Positions 25,634 through 36,853 of a stretch of 64,000 nucleotides of DNA are shown one piece after another. This DNA is from Pratylenchus scribneri. Its lineage: Eukaryota; Nematoda; Chromadorea; Rhabditida; Pratylenchidae. A program made the translations under genes and the position numbers. The notes below the pieces were generated by a model. The model searched no databases, was not told the origin of the DNA, and was given only the letters and a program-made list of their open reading frames with translations. The stretch lies in NCBI GenBank assembly GCA_030063045.1, contig JAQSEB010000138.1, forward strand, positions 620,001 to 684,000. The letters are read 5' to 3'. How positions within the stretch are numbered: position 1 is the first letter of the stretch; the number at the start of each line of letters is the position of its first letter.

Positions 25634-26496
25634 ATGTCAGAACAAATGCAACCAAATTTGCCCCTTCTCCATCAATTTGGTGAAGAAGAGCTTGCACGGC
25701 GCTATATGGCACCAGAAAGCCTGAAATCATCCGAATTCACATTCAAATCGGAAATTTGGTAGAAACTTTTTGAATTGAAGTAAAATTAAAATAAAATTTT
25801 TAAAATTTTAATTAAACCAAATACCAAACTCGAGCATAATGATTTAGAAGATTTCAAAAATTTATCCGAGAAAACCATTTTATTTTAAGCTAACATTTAT
25901 TGACATTCCCTAGAACAAAATCCCTTTTCTTAAATTGTCCCGGGGAAACAATATTTTAATTTGTCATATAGACATTTTGAGAATTTGGCAAAACATTATT
26001 TATCATTTTTGATGAAAAATATGTGATCAAATATAGTTTCATTTCTACACCATGCTTGATTAATAAGCCATTAACAATAAATCTAGCCCGAATCTGATAA
26101 ACATAATATCATTTATAATAATGATTAATTTCATTGCCATTTTCAGTGAATTTTGCAAAATTATTTTAGTATTTTATTATATAATTTAAAATTATTTAAA
26201 AATCAAAAATTTATTTAAATTTCCATTAATATAATTAATATCGTTTTCTGTCATCGATTTTCATAAATATAATTCACAGGTCGTTTGGAATGATTTTATT
26301 TGAAGTGTTTACGTGTAAAACACCATTTGGAATGCTCGATGAAGAAGATGTGATAAAAAAGATAAGAAGGGGCGAACATCCGGAAATACCTCCAAATTTG
26401 CCCGATGAAATCGATGTAATAATGAAAAAATGTTGGCTGGTCGACCCGAAGGAAAGAATCAACATTGGAGAAATTTGTGAAATATTGGGTGTTTGA
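25634..26496 (+). pseudogene. Tyrosine-kinase C-terminal lobe fragment
   Basis: Two exons, 25634-25758 and 26280-26496, join in phase (TG|G restores the Trp codon) to give 113 residues. Visible are the activation-segment end RRYMAPESL (subdomain VIII), the helix WSFGMILFEVFT (IX), PFGMLDEEDVIKKI (X) and KKCWLVDPKERINI (XI). This pattern is typical of receptor-type tyrosine kinases. The glycine loop, catalytic Lys, HRD and DFG are all absent. The usual Asp before the Trp of subdomain IX is Glu (KSEIW). A 5' truncated duplicate or pseudogene is most likely. The reading frame and splice sites are intact, so a transcribed fragment or a distant 5' exon cannot be excluded. The C immediately before the ATG follows TTTTAG, a possible acceptor, so the ATG may not be a true start. 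Confidence 0.75.
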
Positions 26497-26727
26497 ATTG
26501 GGGGCCATCTCATTATAAACATGAAAGTTGACTAATTTTTTGTTTGAAGAAATTTTTTTATTGAATTCATACTAATATTTCTTATTTTTTGATAAAATTA
26601 GAATTAAATTAGATTGATTTTTTATAAAGGTTAACTAATAAATATTTTAGACAAATTCTGTGGCATTCTAATCAAAGCTTATTCTAGTCTAATAGAATTT
26701 TTGCATTTTGTTTTGGTATGTTATATG

Positions 26728-27409
26728 TAGGGGGCGGATTTTTATGGAAATGCATATTTTGTGTGCGAATATGCACGGCATTGGGGAATGCGAAAAGTGT
26801 GGTTTTAGGTTCTAAAAATGATTTTGAACCGGTTTCATAATGCATATTTTGGCATATTTTGGCATTCTGTGCATATTTTGCATATTTTGCCATTTTGGTG
26901 CATATTTTGCATATTTTGGTGCATATTTTCCAAAAATTCGTGAATTTTTACCAATTTTTAGTGAAAATTTTGAAATTTTTAGAAAAGTTTTTTGTATTTT
27001 TTTTAATTTCTGGAAAAAAAAAATTCAAAATTTATGTTAGAATAGTATTTTCGGGAAAATTTCTTTATTTTGACTAGAAAATTTGTAAAAAAATAAAATG
27101 GAAAATTTTTCCTAAAAAGTGAAGGGTCCCCCATTTGAGTCGAAAACCAATAGTTTTTTTTCAGTGGTACAAAATTTTTGGAAATTTATATTTTTTGTAA
27201 TTTTGAGCAATAGAATGATAAATTTTCGAGTTTAATAAAAATTTTTTTATCATTTTTTGACTTTTAATAGAAAAAAATCATTTAATTTTGTGCATAAAAT
27301 GTGCATATTTTGGAATTTTTTGGCATATTTCGTGCATATTTTAGCCTTTTTTGGTGCATATATATGCGCATATATTGGCACTTTTCGGTGCATAAAAATC
27401 CGCGCCCTA
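26728..27409. mobile_element. hAT-like non-autonomous element (682 bp)
   Basis: The termini are TAGGGGGCGGATTTTTATGG on the left and ATAAAAATCCGCGCCCTA on the right. They are flanked by an 8-bp direct repeat, GTTATATG (26720-26727 and 27410-27417). Internally there are many CATATTTTGG repeats. An 8-bp duplication with short TIRs of this kind is the hallmark of the hAT superfamily. No transposase is present. It is the same family as 45855-46063. Confidence 0.85.
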
Positions 27410-27525
27410 GTTATATGTTCTAATAATTCAAATATATTTTTAAAAAATATCCATAATGAGAAATATTTAAAATTGCGAAAAGGATATAATGTCGCAAACC
27501 GTTTTTGCTTTCTAAAACTTTTTGT

Positions 27526-27690
27526 AACTAAGGGTTTAGGGCTAGGGTTAGGTTCAGGGCAGGCATGGGATTAGGGACTAAGGGCTAGAGGCTAGGGAAT
27601 CTTAATGAAGCCTGATGGGCCAAGTTATATGGCCGAAAAGAAAAAGATTATTTTTCACGAAAGATTTTTCGCAATTTTCAATACTCTTTT
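27526..27690 (+). repeat. Dispersed G-rich repeat, telomere-like start
   Basis: GGGTTTAGGGCTAGGGTTAG opens a degenerate stretch of TAGGG-like words, followed by TATGGCCGAAAAG and GATTATTTTTC. The same order of landmarks occurs at about 46600-46750. A more diverged relative lies near 48180-48500. Confidence 0.65.
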
Positions 27691-27782
27691 CGCAATTTTA
27701 AATACCATCCTATTCATAATTCACAATTTTTTATACAGCAGTTCTACATTGCGAATATTTATATATGTTGCAGCCGATCTCG

Positions 27783-29689
27783 TTTTTTGAAAATTTTTAA
27801 AAATTCATAACTAAAAAACGTATAGAGTTCTAGGCCTAGATTTTTTTTATTTTTTAGCTTACAATTATTAAGATATAATCAGAAAATTTTAGACTGAAAA
27901 CTCGGGCCGATTTTGAAAAATTGATTTTTGAAAATTTTGATTTTTCCTGTATTTTTGAAAATTTTTAAAAATTCATAACTAAAAAACGTATAGAGTTCTA
28001 GGCCTAGATTTTTTTTATTTTTTAGCTTACAATTATTAAGATATAATCAGAAAATTTTAGACTGAAAACTCGGGCCGATTTTGAAAAATTCTTATTTGAA
28101 ATTTTCCATTTTATAGGTGTCTTTTGAAAATTTTTAAAAATTCATAACTAAAAAACATATAGAGTTCTAGGCCTAGATTTTTTTTATTTTTTAGCTTACA
28201 ATTATTAAGATATAATCAGAAAATTTTAGACTGAAAACTCGGGCCGATTTTGAAAAATTCTTATTTGAAATTTTCCATTTTATAGGTGTTTTTTGAAAAT
28301 TTTTAAAAATTCATAACTAAAAAACGTATAGAGTTCTAGGCCTAGATTTTTTTTATTTTTTAGCTTACAATTATTAAGATATAATCAGAAAATTTTAGAC
28401 TGAAAACTCGGGCCGATTTTGAAAAATTCTTATTTGAAATTTTCCATTTTATAGGTGTTTTTTGAAAATTTTTAAAAATTCATAACTAAAAAACGTATAG
28501 AGTTCTAGGCCTAGATTTTTTTTATTTTTTAGCTTACAATTATTAAGATATAATCAGAAAATTTTAGACTGAAAACTCGGGCCGATTTTGAAAAATTGAT
28601 TTTTGAAAATTTTGATTTTTCCTGTATTTTTGAAAATTTTTAAAAATTCATAACTAAAAAACGTATAGAGTTCTAGGCCTAGATTTTTTTTATTTTTTAG
28701 CTTACAATTATTAAGATATAATCAGAAAATTTTAGACTGAAAACTCGGGCCGATTTTGAAAAATTCTTATTTGAAATTTTCCATTTTATAGGTGTTTTTT
28801 GAAAATTTTTAAAAATTCATAACTAAAAAACGTATAGAGTTCTAGGCCTAGATTTTTTTTATTTTTTAGCTTACAATTATTAAGATATAATCAGAAAATT
28901 TTAGATTAAAAACTCGGGCCGATTTTGAAAAATTCTTATTTGAAATTTTCCATTTTATAGGTGTTTTTTGAAAATTTTTAAAAATTCATAACTAAAAAAC
29001 GTATAGAGTTCTAGGCCTAGATTTTTTTTATTTTTTAGCTTACAATTATTAAGATATAATCAGAAAATTTTAGACTGAAAACTCGGGCCGATTTTGAAAA
29101 ATTGATTTTTGAAAATTTTGATTTTTCCTGTATTTTTGAAAATTTTTAAAAATTCATAACTAAAAAACGTATAGAGTTCTAGGCCTAGATTTTTTTTATT
29201 TTTTAGCTTACAATTATTAAGATATAATCAGAAAATTTTAGACTGAAAACTCGGGCCGATTTTGAAAAATTCTTATTTGAAATTTTCCATTTTATAGGTG
29301 TTTTTTGAAAATTTTTAAAAATTCATAACTAAAAAACGTATAGAGTTCTAGGCCTAGATTTTTTTTATTTTTTAGCTTACAATTATTAAGATATAATCAG
29401 AAAATTTTAGACTGAAAACTCGGGCCGATTTTGAAAAATTCTTATTTGAAATTTTCCATTTTATAGGTGTTTTTTGAAAATTTTTAAAAATTCATAACTA
29501 AAAAACGTATAGAGTTCTAGGCCTAGATTTTTTTTATTTTTTAGCTTACAATTATTAAGATATAATCAGAAAATTTTAGACTGAAAACTCGGGCCGATTT
29601 TGAAAAATTCTTATTTGAAATTTTCCATTTTATAGGTGTTTTTTGAAAATTTTTAAAAATTCATAACTAAAAAACGTATAGAGTTCTAG
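27783..29689 (+). repeat. 168/169-bp satellite array, ~11 units, two unit types
   Basis: The landmark TAGGCCTAGA starts at 27831, 27999, 28168, 28337, 28506, 28674, 28843, 29012, 29180, 29349 and 29518, and the next copy is broken at 29687. Spacings are 168 or 169 bp. Type A (168) has GATTTTTCCTGTATTTTTG as linker; type B (169) has CCATTTTATAGGTG. The order is A-BBB-A-BB-A-BBB. Copies are almost identical, so the array is young or homogenised. It stops at 29689, directly before the first exon of the next gene. Confidence 0.95.
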
Positions 29690-29690
29690 A

Positions 29691-29735
29691 TGCATGCCCA
29701 ATTTCATGGCCAATTGCAAGGCCAAGAGTCCCAAA
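29691..29735 (-). pseudogene. Antisense M13 (neprilysin-like) zinc-site remnant
   Basis: Read on the minus strand in one frame, these bases give FGTLGLAIGHEIGHA. M13 metallopeptidases have F/Y-G-x-[IL]-G-x-[VA]-I-G-H-E-[IL]-x-H at the active site, where HExxH binds zinc. The same open frame runs back to about 29849 and includes YNEFIIFPIWIPFG, loosely like the N-x-I-x-FP-x-G-I stretch that precedes the site in M13 enzymes. Nothing further of an M13 gene is visible: on the 3' side the satellite starts at once, and the second zinc ligand region is absent. It could be a degenerate exon, or a coincidence opposite a real plus-strand exon. The plus-strand ATG at 29694 is the complement of the last His codon of HExxH. 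Confidence 0.4.
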
Positions 29736-31304
29736 TGTCACAAATTTATGGATGAAAAGAATGTGGATGCCATAAAAGATGGGATTGCCGAATTGGCTAT
29801 AACCAAAGGGGATCCATATGGGAAAGATGATGAATTCGTTGTAAATGTGGACGAATGTTTCAAAAGTGCAAAAGTGTTGGACGAAAAGCATTCGGAAATG
29901 TTAGAATTGAAAAAGGATAAAAAGTACAAAAAGAGAAAAGTGAGAATTTTTGAGACAAATTAAAATCAGAATAGGTAGAATTATTTAAAATCAGAACAGG
30001 CGGAAATATTAAAATCAGAACAGGCGGAATTATTAAAATCAGAACAGGCGGAATTATTAAAATCAGAACAGGCGGAATTATTCAAAATCAGAACAGGCGG
30101 AATTATTAAAATCAGAACAGGCGGAATTATTAAAATCAGAACAGGCGGAATTATTAAAATCAGAACAGGCGGAATTATTAAAATCAGAACAGGCGGAATT
30201 ATTAAAATCAGAACAGGCGGAATTATTAAAATCAGAACAGGCGGAATTATTAAAATTAGAACAGGCGGAATTATTATAATCAAAACAGGCGGAATTATTT
30301 AAAATCAGAACAGGCGGAATTATTTAAAATCAGAACAGGCGGAATTATTAAAATCAGAACAGGCGGAATTATTTAAAATCAGAATAAGCGGAATTATTTA
30401 AGATCAAAACAGGCGGAATTATTAAAATTAGAATAGGCGGAATTATTATAATCAAAACAGGCGGAATTATTTAAAATCAGAACAGGCGGAATTATTTAAA
30501 ATCAGAACAGGCGGAATTATTTAAAATCAAAACAGGCGGAATTATTTAAAATCAGAACAGGCGGAATTATTAAAATCAGAACAGGCGGAATTATTTAAAA
30601 TCAAAACAGGCGGAATTAATTAAAATCAGAACAGGCGGAATTATTAAAATCAGAACAGGCGGAATTATTTAAAATCAGAATAAGCGGAATTATTTAAGAT
30701 CAAAACAGGCGGAATTATTCAAAACAGGCGGAATATATAATATTATTCATTACCTATAAGTTTAAAATATAAATTTTTATTTGCTCTATGGCGGACATGA
30801 CCACATGTACTATTGTGGACATGAACTAGCATTGAATATTACCTTTTTTGATTGATTCTTAAATTTCAGAGTTTGGCTAAAAAATTGAAAATTCTGAATA
30901 AATTATTTGATCATGGTATCAAAGCGTTGCTTTACACCGCCGAATATTGTACAGAAATGAAGTTTGATGAATCAGAAATGAAAGAAGCAAAAGAAATTTG
31001 TGAAAAATATCGCGTACAAATTGTGGACGGAATTTTGCGTCAATTCAATATTAAATTTGATCAAAATATTTCGTCAATTAAAAAATTGCCACCGAGACAA
31101 GGACCGACTGGGGTTAATGGCATTTGGTGGGAACGGTTGCCTGATGAGGGGGTCGGCACTGAACGAATTCATATGAAGATGAAAAGAAAACTGGCCACAG
31201 AATTGGTGAGCATTATTGACAATGCTAATAATGCAAAAAACGAACAAATACCGTCACAAAAATTTGTTGGAGGATATGAAACCATTCATGAAAATGAACA
31301 TTGA
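29694..31304 (+). CDS. Unknown Lys/Glu-rich protein, two exons
   Basis: Exon 1 (29694-29939) and exon 2 (30870-31304) join in phase 0 across a GT-AG intron and give 226 residues. The protein is mostly charged and helical. It has a Cys-containing start (MANCKAKSPKCHKF), a Lys-rich stretch at the junction, and a segment GVNGIWWERLPDEGV near residue 170. There is no signal peptide or membrane segment. I do not recognise the family. The intron is filled by a 24-bp minisatellite. The sequence before the ATG is the broken last satellite unit, whose TTCTAG could act as acceptor, so an upstream exon may exist or may have been lost. The first 15 codons overlap an antisense M13 peptidase-like signature (separate entry). 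Exon 2 looks firmly coding; exon 1 less so. Confidence 0.6.
29965..30735 (+). repeat. 24-bp minisatellite (CAGAACAGGCGGAATTATT)
   Basis: About 31 units of 24-25 bp, each AAATCAGAACAGGCGGAATT plus a few A/T bases. Length variants differ by one T, and a few units read AGAATAAGCGG. The array fills most of the intron of the 29694-31304 gene, with AAATCAGAA on the sense strand. The same unit in the opposite orientation forms the array at 38255-39300. Confidence 0.95.
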
Positions 31305-31863
31305 ACAATGAATGATTGATACAAGGGGGAATCGATCGATCGATGGAATGGGAATGGAAAATCCCTATTATTTTATTTCCATATTTAATTTATTGTTATT
31401 TTGGAATCATTATGGAGATCATGAGATTAAAAAATTTAGAGAAGTTATTAAATGCAATAATATTGTCCAATTAATTAAAGGTAAAATTAACCAATATAGA
31501 AAGTTAATATACCATTCGGAAGCGTAAGGTGTCTTTACAATTTGGCTTTAAATTATATATTGAAAATCTAAAAAAAAAGTTAAATTTTTTGAGTTTAAAA
31601 AACGCGGATTTTTTGAGGAAAAATCACTCAGTTTACAAAAACCGTTTATTTAATTAATTTCGGTTTATTTTCAGGCTTTTTTAAATTTTGAAACCCAAAA
31701 TGGAATAGGGCTGATTAGAAAATTAAGTCAGAAATTTTCATTAATTTATGATTATATTTATGCTAAAATTAAAATTGTGCAAATAAAATATTTGCAATTT
31801 TTCCATTTAATATCTTTTCGCAAATACAAACCCTTCTTCTTCTATTCTGCTACGCTAAGTTTT

Positions 31864-33073
31864 TCACAATTCCTCCCTTTTTTTGCCATCCGTATCCGTA
31901 TTGCACATTTCAAGATCGGGATTTTTGTCGCATAAAAATTTGATCAGCCCATCCATATGCTGCTCCCATTTTCCTTCGTCCGATATGCTATCGCCGTTCA
32001 TCTCTCCCTTTTGCCGTTCTTCGATGACATAATACAGGAAAAGTACCATTTCATTGAAGTTTGCTTTGCCATCAACATTTTCGCCTGCATCTTGTACAAA
32101 ATTTTTGAGCCAATTGCCATATTGCTTCAGGTCCTCATCAATTTTCTCAACAATGTTGTTTATCGAATCCTGAATCGAATGATATACATTAAACATTTAA
32201 AATTACTTCACAAATAAACCTATCTATACCAATAGGGTAGATCATACTCGGTTTTACAAAGATGTCGATATTAAAACTCGGTTTTCGGTTTTTTTTTAAA
32301 AAATATAAATTTTTGGTTTCTATTCATCCTATTTTTGGTTTTTTTGAGTAAAAATTCAAAATTTCCATTTCAAAATGCATCGATTTTCTGAAATCAAAAC
32401 TAAAATAAGAATAAGGAAATTCCCTTTTTTTTTTAATTTTTTTTACATTGAAATTCTTTTCTTACGTCTTCCACTTGTTGACTAACGCCCGGACGAATGT
32501 ATTCATAAAAATTGACCAAAGCATTGCGAATTTTTATGCGATCCAAATCCGTAGAGTTGGCAATTATTCCATCAATTTCCTTAATCGAAATGGCGCCATC
32601 CTGTTGTCAATTTTATTAAATACAACATTTTAAAAGCATTTATTGTTTTTTTTTCTAAGTTTTAAATATGTCAGATTCTTATTCAGAATTTTGGAAATTT
32701 TTTGGCCCCAATTTTGTCAAAAGATCAGAAAATCAGAATATAGGTGTTTTGAAGATGGCAACCTTGTTTTATGTTGAGAAAATTCAAATTTCATTCAATT
32801 ATTTTTAGAAATCTTTTAAAACTTTTTAATGAAAAAATAAGAAAAGAAAATTTTTCTAAAATATAAAAATACAAGGCTAAGAAGAAATATATTAAATCAG
32901 CTCTCAAATTTTCTAAAGATTATATTTACCCATTATATTTTTTAACTTGCCTTTGGAAAATTGTCAAAAACTTCCATCAGCATTTTCACATTTTTTACCA
33001 TATTCATTTGAATTTCAAATGTATTAAAAGCAGGAATAATCATAAGAATAAGAAGGATTTTAAAATTGAACAT
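31864..33073 (-). CDS. Secreted EF-hand-like protein, three exons
   Basis: On the minus strand the exons are 33073-32951, 32600-32466 and 32169-31864, all in phase 0, giving 187 residues. Residues 1-18 (MFNFKILLILMIIPAFNT) form a clear signal peptide, so the product should enter the secretory pathway. Two calcium-loop-like segments are visible. FDNFPKDGAISIKEID spans the exon 1/2 junction, and GENVDGKANFNEM lies in exon 3. Both keep D-G and the terminal Glu, but the first loop position is not Asp in the second, so calcium binding is doubtful. Intron 1 has a GC donor (AAG|GCAAGT). It converges with the gene ending at 31304. The family is not identified beyond the EF-hand likeness, and nothing visible says where it acts once secreted. 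Confidence 0.7.
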
Positions 33074-33394
33074 TTTCACAAAATTTTTTATTTTTTTTTA
33101 TCTGCAATGAAAATATAAAAATTCGTATTCTGAAATAATGCTTGAAGTAATTGGAAAAAAGTAAATTGATGGGAATAAGCATTTTTTGTATTTAACCAAG
33201 TTTTTTGACTTCAAAAATATTAAATTTTTGACATTTGTGTAAATATATTAATTATTTGTAAAAATTAATAGACTCAAATTAAAAGGAACAATTTCAATTT
33301 ATTAACAACTCTTAAATTTCAATTTCATATTGGTATAGTAAGATTATTAAGAGGCAAATTGGTTGAGTTGGAAAATAAAGGAAAAATGATCATT

Positions 33395-33858
33395 GTTTAT
33401 TAGGATATCGATAAATAGGGTGCAATGTGGGCGGACTATAAGCGCGCTGGTAATTGTTGATTGGATTGAGCGAAGCATCGAATGCGTTTGATCAAAAACG
33501 GAGACCGGTTTTCTATTAGTGTTTTTTTTTCAATTAAATCCATTTATTTGAGTGGAAATGGAAAATTTTTATTTTACGAAAAAATCTGAAAAAGTCGAAA
33601 AGTTTTTAATGTGTTCAATAATTTAATGTTTATTAGGATATCGATAAATAGGGTGCAATGTGGGCGGACTATAAGCGCGCTGGTAATTGGTGATTGGATG
33701 GAGCGAAGCATCGAATGCGTTTGATCAAAAACGGAGACCGGTTTTCATTTAGTGTTTTTTTTTCAATTAAATCCATTTATTTGAGTGGAAATGGAAAAAT
33801 TTTTATTTTACGAAAAAACTGAAAAGTTGAAAAGATTTTAATGTGTTCAATAATTTAT
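33395..33858 (+). repeat. 233-bp tandem duplication
   Basis: Two copies, 33395-33627 and 33628-33858, are nearly identical. Each starts GTTTATTAGGATATCGATAA and contains the locally GC-rich phrase GTGGGCGGACTATAAGCGCG. The right copy has small deletions. No open frame of note. Confidence 0.9.
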
Positions 33859-34197
33859 CATAAATTTTCTAAAATTTTAATTAATTTTAATAAAAGTTCT
33901 ATATTATTACTAGAAGTTAGGTAAAACTTTTTTTTGTACCCATAACTTTTTTGTGTTTGGATCGATTTTTATGAAATTTTGGCTATATGGAATTACAATC
34001 TTCCTGTGTGTGACAAATCGATTAAAAACATTCAAAATTCAAATGCGCGAAAGTTATATGCAAATTTGTGATTTTCGCTTATGTCTGCCATGTACATATT
34101 TCTCTATGGAATCAAGGCCAGCTGCCAAGTCAGAGGCCATTTGAACATATTGGGTACATGGAAAGAGGAAGTTATTGACAAGACATTTTGTTAGGCC

Positions 34198-35740
34198 TGG
34201 ATGGCCGGTGACATGGAAATATTTTAGGTTTATTTTAAAGCTTTTTTCAAGAGGAATCGAATGGTATATGAATCACTGCTCAATGTAATGACATTGGCCA
34301 GATATGGACATTTGAACATATTGGGTTAATAGATAGGGGTATGTTGGTGTCATGGCATTTCCTTTGGATGGCCGGTGACATGGAAATATTTTGGATTCAT
34401 TTTGAATTTCTTTTCAAAATGAATCGACTGGTATATGATTCAATACTGTAAGTACATTTTTCGGTGAGATTGGTCATTTGAACAGAGAGCGCACAAAGAG
34501 GGAATGCTGCTGGGTGGTACTTGGGAGGAAGGTCCACCCCTCCGTCCTTCCTCCGTCCCAGCCTTTTTATTTTAAGTTTAGTTCTGATTTTTGTGTTTTC
34601 CTTCATATTATTTTGATTTTTGTATTTTTATTCTGATTTTTGTGTTTTCCTTCCTATTATTTTGATTTTTGTGTTTTTATTCTGATTTTTTGTGTTTCCC
34701 CTATTATTCTGATTTTTGTGTTTTCTATTCTGATTTTTGTGTTTTCCTTCATATTATTTTGATTTTTGTATTTTTATTCTGATTTTTGTGTTTTCCTTCC
34801 TATTATTTTGATTTTTGTGTTTTTATTCTGATTTTTTGTGTTTTCCTTCATATTATTTTGATTTTTGTATTTTTATTCTGATTTTTGTGTTTTCCTTCCT
34901 ATTATTTTGATTTTTGTATTTTTATTCTGATTTTTGTGTTTTCCTTCATATTATTTTGATTTTTGTATTTTTATTCTGATTTTTGTGTTTTCCTTCATAT
35001 TATTTTGATTTTTGTATTTTTATTCTGATTTTAGTGTTTTCCTTCCTATTATTTTGATTTTTGTATTTTTATTCTGATTTTTGTGTTTTCCTTCCTATTA
35101 TTTTGATTTTTGTGTTTTCTATTCTGATTTTTGCTTTTCCCTTCCTATTTTTCTGATTTTTGTGTTTTTCTCATATTATTTTGATTTTTGTTTTGTTTTT
35201 TTTTTTGTTCAGATTTTTATGTTTTTATTTTTTTTTTGTGCATATTCTGATTTTTTTGTGTTTCGAAAATTGGATACCGATATAAAAGGAAGATATCTTA
35301 GTGCCAAGGCGTTTTTTGACTTGAATGGTCGATGACATGGAAATATTTTTAGTTCATTATAAAGCTCTTTTTATAAAGAATCGAATGGTATATGAATTAT
35401 TGCTCTATGTAATGAAATTGGGCAGATATGGACATTTGAACATATTGGGTTCATAGAAAGGGGGATGTTGGGTGTCATGGCATTTCCTTTGGATGGCCGG
35501 TGACATGGAAATATTTTTAGTTTATTTTAAAGCTCTTTTCATAAGGAATCGAATGGTATATAAATTACTGCTCAATGTAATGACATTGGCCAGATGGCCA
35601 TTAGAATATATTGTACATGGAAAGGGGCAAGTTAGTGCCAATGCCAAGGCTTTTTTTTGGTTTGAATGGCCGGTGACATGGAACTTTTTTTAGTTCCTTT
35701 TAAAGCTCTTTTCATAAGGAATCGAATCGTATATGAACCA
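34198..35740 (+). repeat. Five diverged copies of a GGCCGGTGACATGGAA repeat
   Basis: GATGGCCGGTGACATGGAAA, or a near form, begins copies at about 34199, 34370, 35325, 35492 and 35667. Each continues with TTTTAAAGCTCTTTTCATAA and AATCGAATGGTATATGAA, and the more complete ones end in GACATTTGAACATATTGGG. It is non-coding, and the copies differ by many substitutions. Confidence 0.75.
34566..35266 (-). repeat. Minisatellite with ATTCTGATTTTTGTG core
   Basis: Units of about 50 bp alternate ATTCTGATTTTTGTGTTTTC and CTTC.TATTATTTTGATTTTTGT. Read on the minus strand the core is AAATCAGAAT, the same as in the gene introns. It sits between two minus-strand genes. Confidence 0.85.
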
Positions 35741-35924
35741 TTCACAGGTGGAACGGAAGAAACCGTGGTAGGTCATTAGTCAAAAAAATGCAAAAATAAA
35801 TCAATCGATATGGGCGTTAGTCAAAAAATGCAAAAAACAGGCGTTTGTCAAAAAAAAGAAAACAAAAAATTGCGCGAAAAATAGAAATTGACGAAATCAA
35901 ATAATTTAATAAAAATGTGTTTTC

Positions 35925-36430
35925 CCTTTCTGGAAAATGTTCGCCAAGCATTTGTTTTTCCGTAAAAGTTTGCCAAACATTAGTTTTTCCGGAAAAATTC
36001 GCCAATCATTTGTTTTTCCGGAAGTTTGCCAAACATTTGTTTTCCGGAAAAATTCGCCAATCATTTGTTTTTCCGGAAGTTTGCCAAACATTTGTTTTCC
36101 GGAAAAATTCGCCAAACATTTATTTTTCCGGAAAATGTTCGCCAAACATTTGTTTTTTTCTTCCTAAAAAATGTTCGCCAAATATTTGTTTTTTCTTTCT
36201 AAAAAATGTTCGCCAAACATTTGTTTTTTTTTCTTTCTAAAAAATGTTCGCCAAACATTTGTTTTTTTTTCTTTCTAAAAAATGTTCGCCAAACATTTGT
36301 TTTTTTTTCTAAAAAATGTTCGCCAAACATTTGTTTTTTTTTCTAAAAAATGTTCGCCAAACATTTGTTTTTTCTTTCTAAAAAATGTTCGCCAAACATT
36401 TGTTTTTTCTTTCTAAAAAATGTTCCAATT
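35925..36430 (-). repeat. Minisatellite with GTTCGCCAAACATTTG core
   Basis: About 16 units of 25-38 bp of the type TTCCGGAAAAATTCGCCAAA then CATTTGTTTTT. On the minus strand the core reads CAAATGTTTGGCGAA. It shares AAATGTTTGG with the array in the gene at 47.4-52.3 kb. Its long open frames on both strands are repeat artefacts. Confidence 0.85.
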
Positions 36431-36853
36431 CCGGAATATTAAGCCTTTTATCATTAACTAGGCACATAATTTTATATTTTCATTTATTAACATTTTCCGA
36501 AGAGAAATATATGGTGACGAACATTTCTATACAGAGAAACTTATGGTGGCGAACATTTCCGGAAGGAAAAACACAATTTAAACAATATAAAATTATCTTA
36601 ATTTCGTGGATTTCTATTTTTAGTGCATTTTTTTTGTTTTTGCATTTTTTGACTAACGCCCGTTTTTGCATTTTTTTTTGACTAACGACGTTTTTGCATT
36701 TTTTGACTAACGACGTAGCACCGAAGAAACGGAGTGAGATTTTATGAAATTTTTCATTTTTTGTTTACTAATCATTTTATAAAAATGTGAAAAATTAAAT
36801 GAATCAAAAATCATTGGAATTTGGAATAATACAATAATAAATTGCATCAAAAT

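Noticed and set aside
27526..27600. True telomere
   Set aside because: The words are degenerate and interstitial, and they are part of a dispersed repeat found again at 46.6 kb.
29981..30283. 100-codon minus-strand frame with an IIPPVLIL repeat
   Set aside because: It is the antisense translation of the 24-bp minisatellite, a repeat artefact.
29965..30735. CRISPR-like array
   Set aside because: The repeats are contiguous with no unique spacers, in a eukaryotic intron; it is a minisatellite.
31312..31527. 71-codon frame right after the 29.7-kb gene
   Set aside because: It follows the stop codon in probable 3' UTR, and its composition matches the AT-rich surroundings.
35917..36240. 107-codon frame with CQTFVF-type repeats
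   Set aside because: It is the translation of the GTTCGCCAAACATTTG array; equal open frames exist on the opposite strand.
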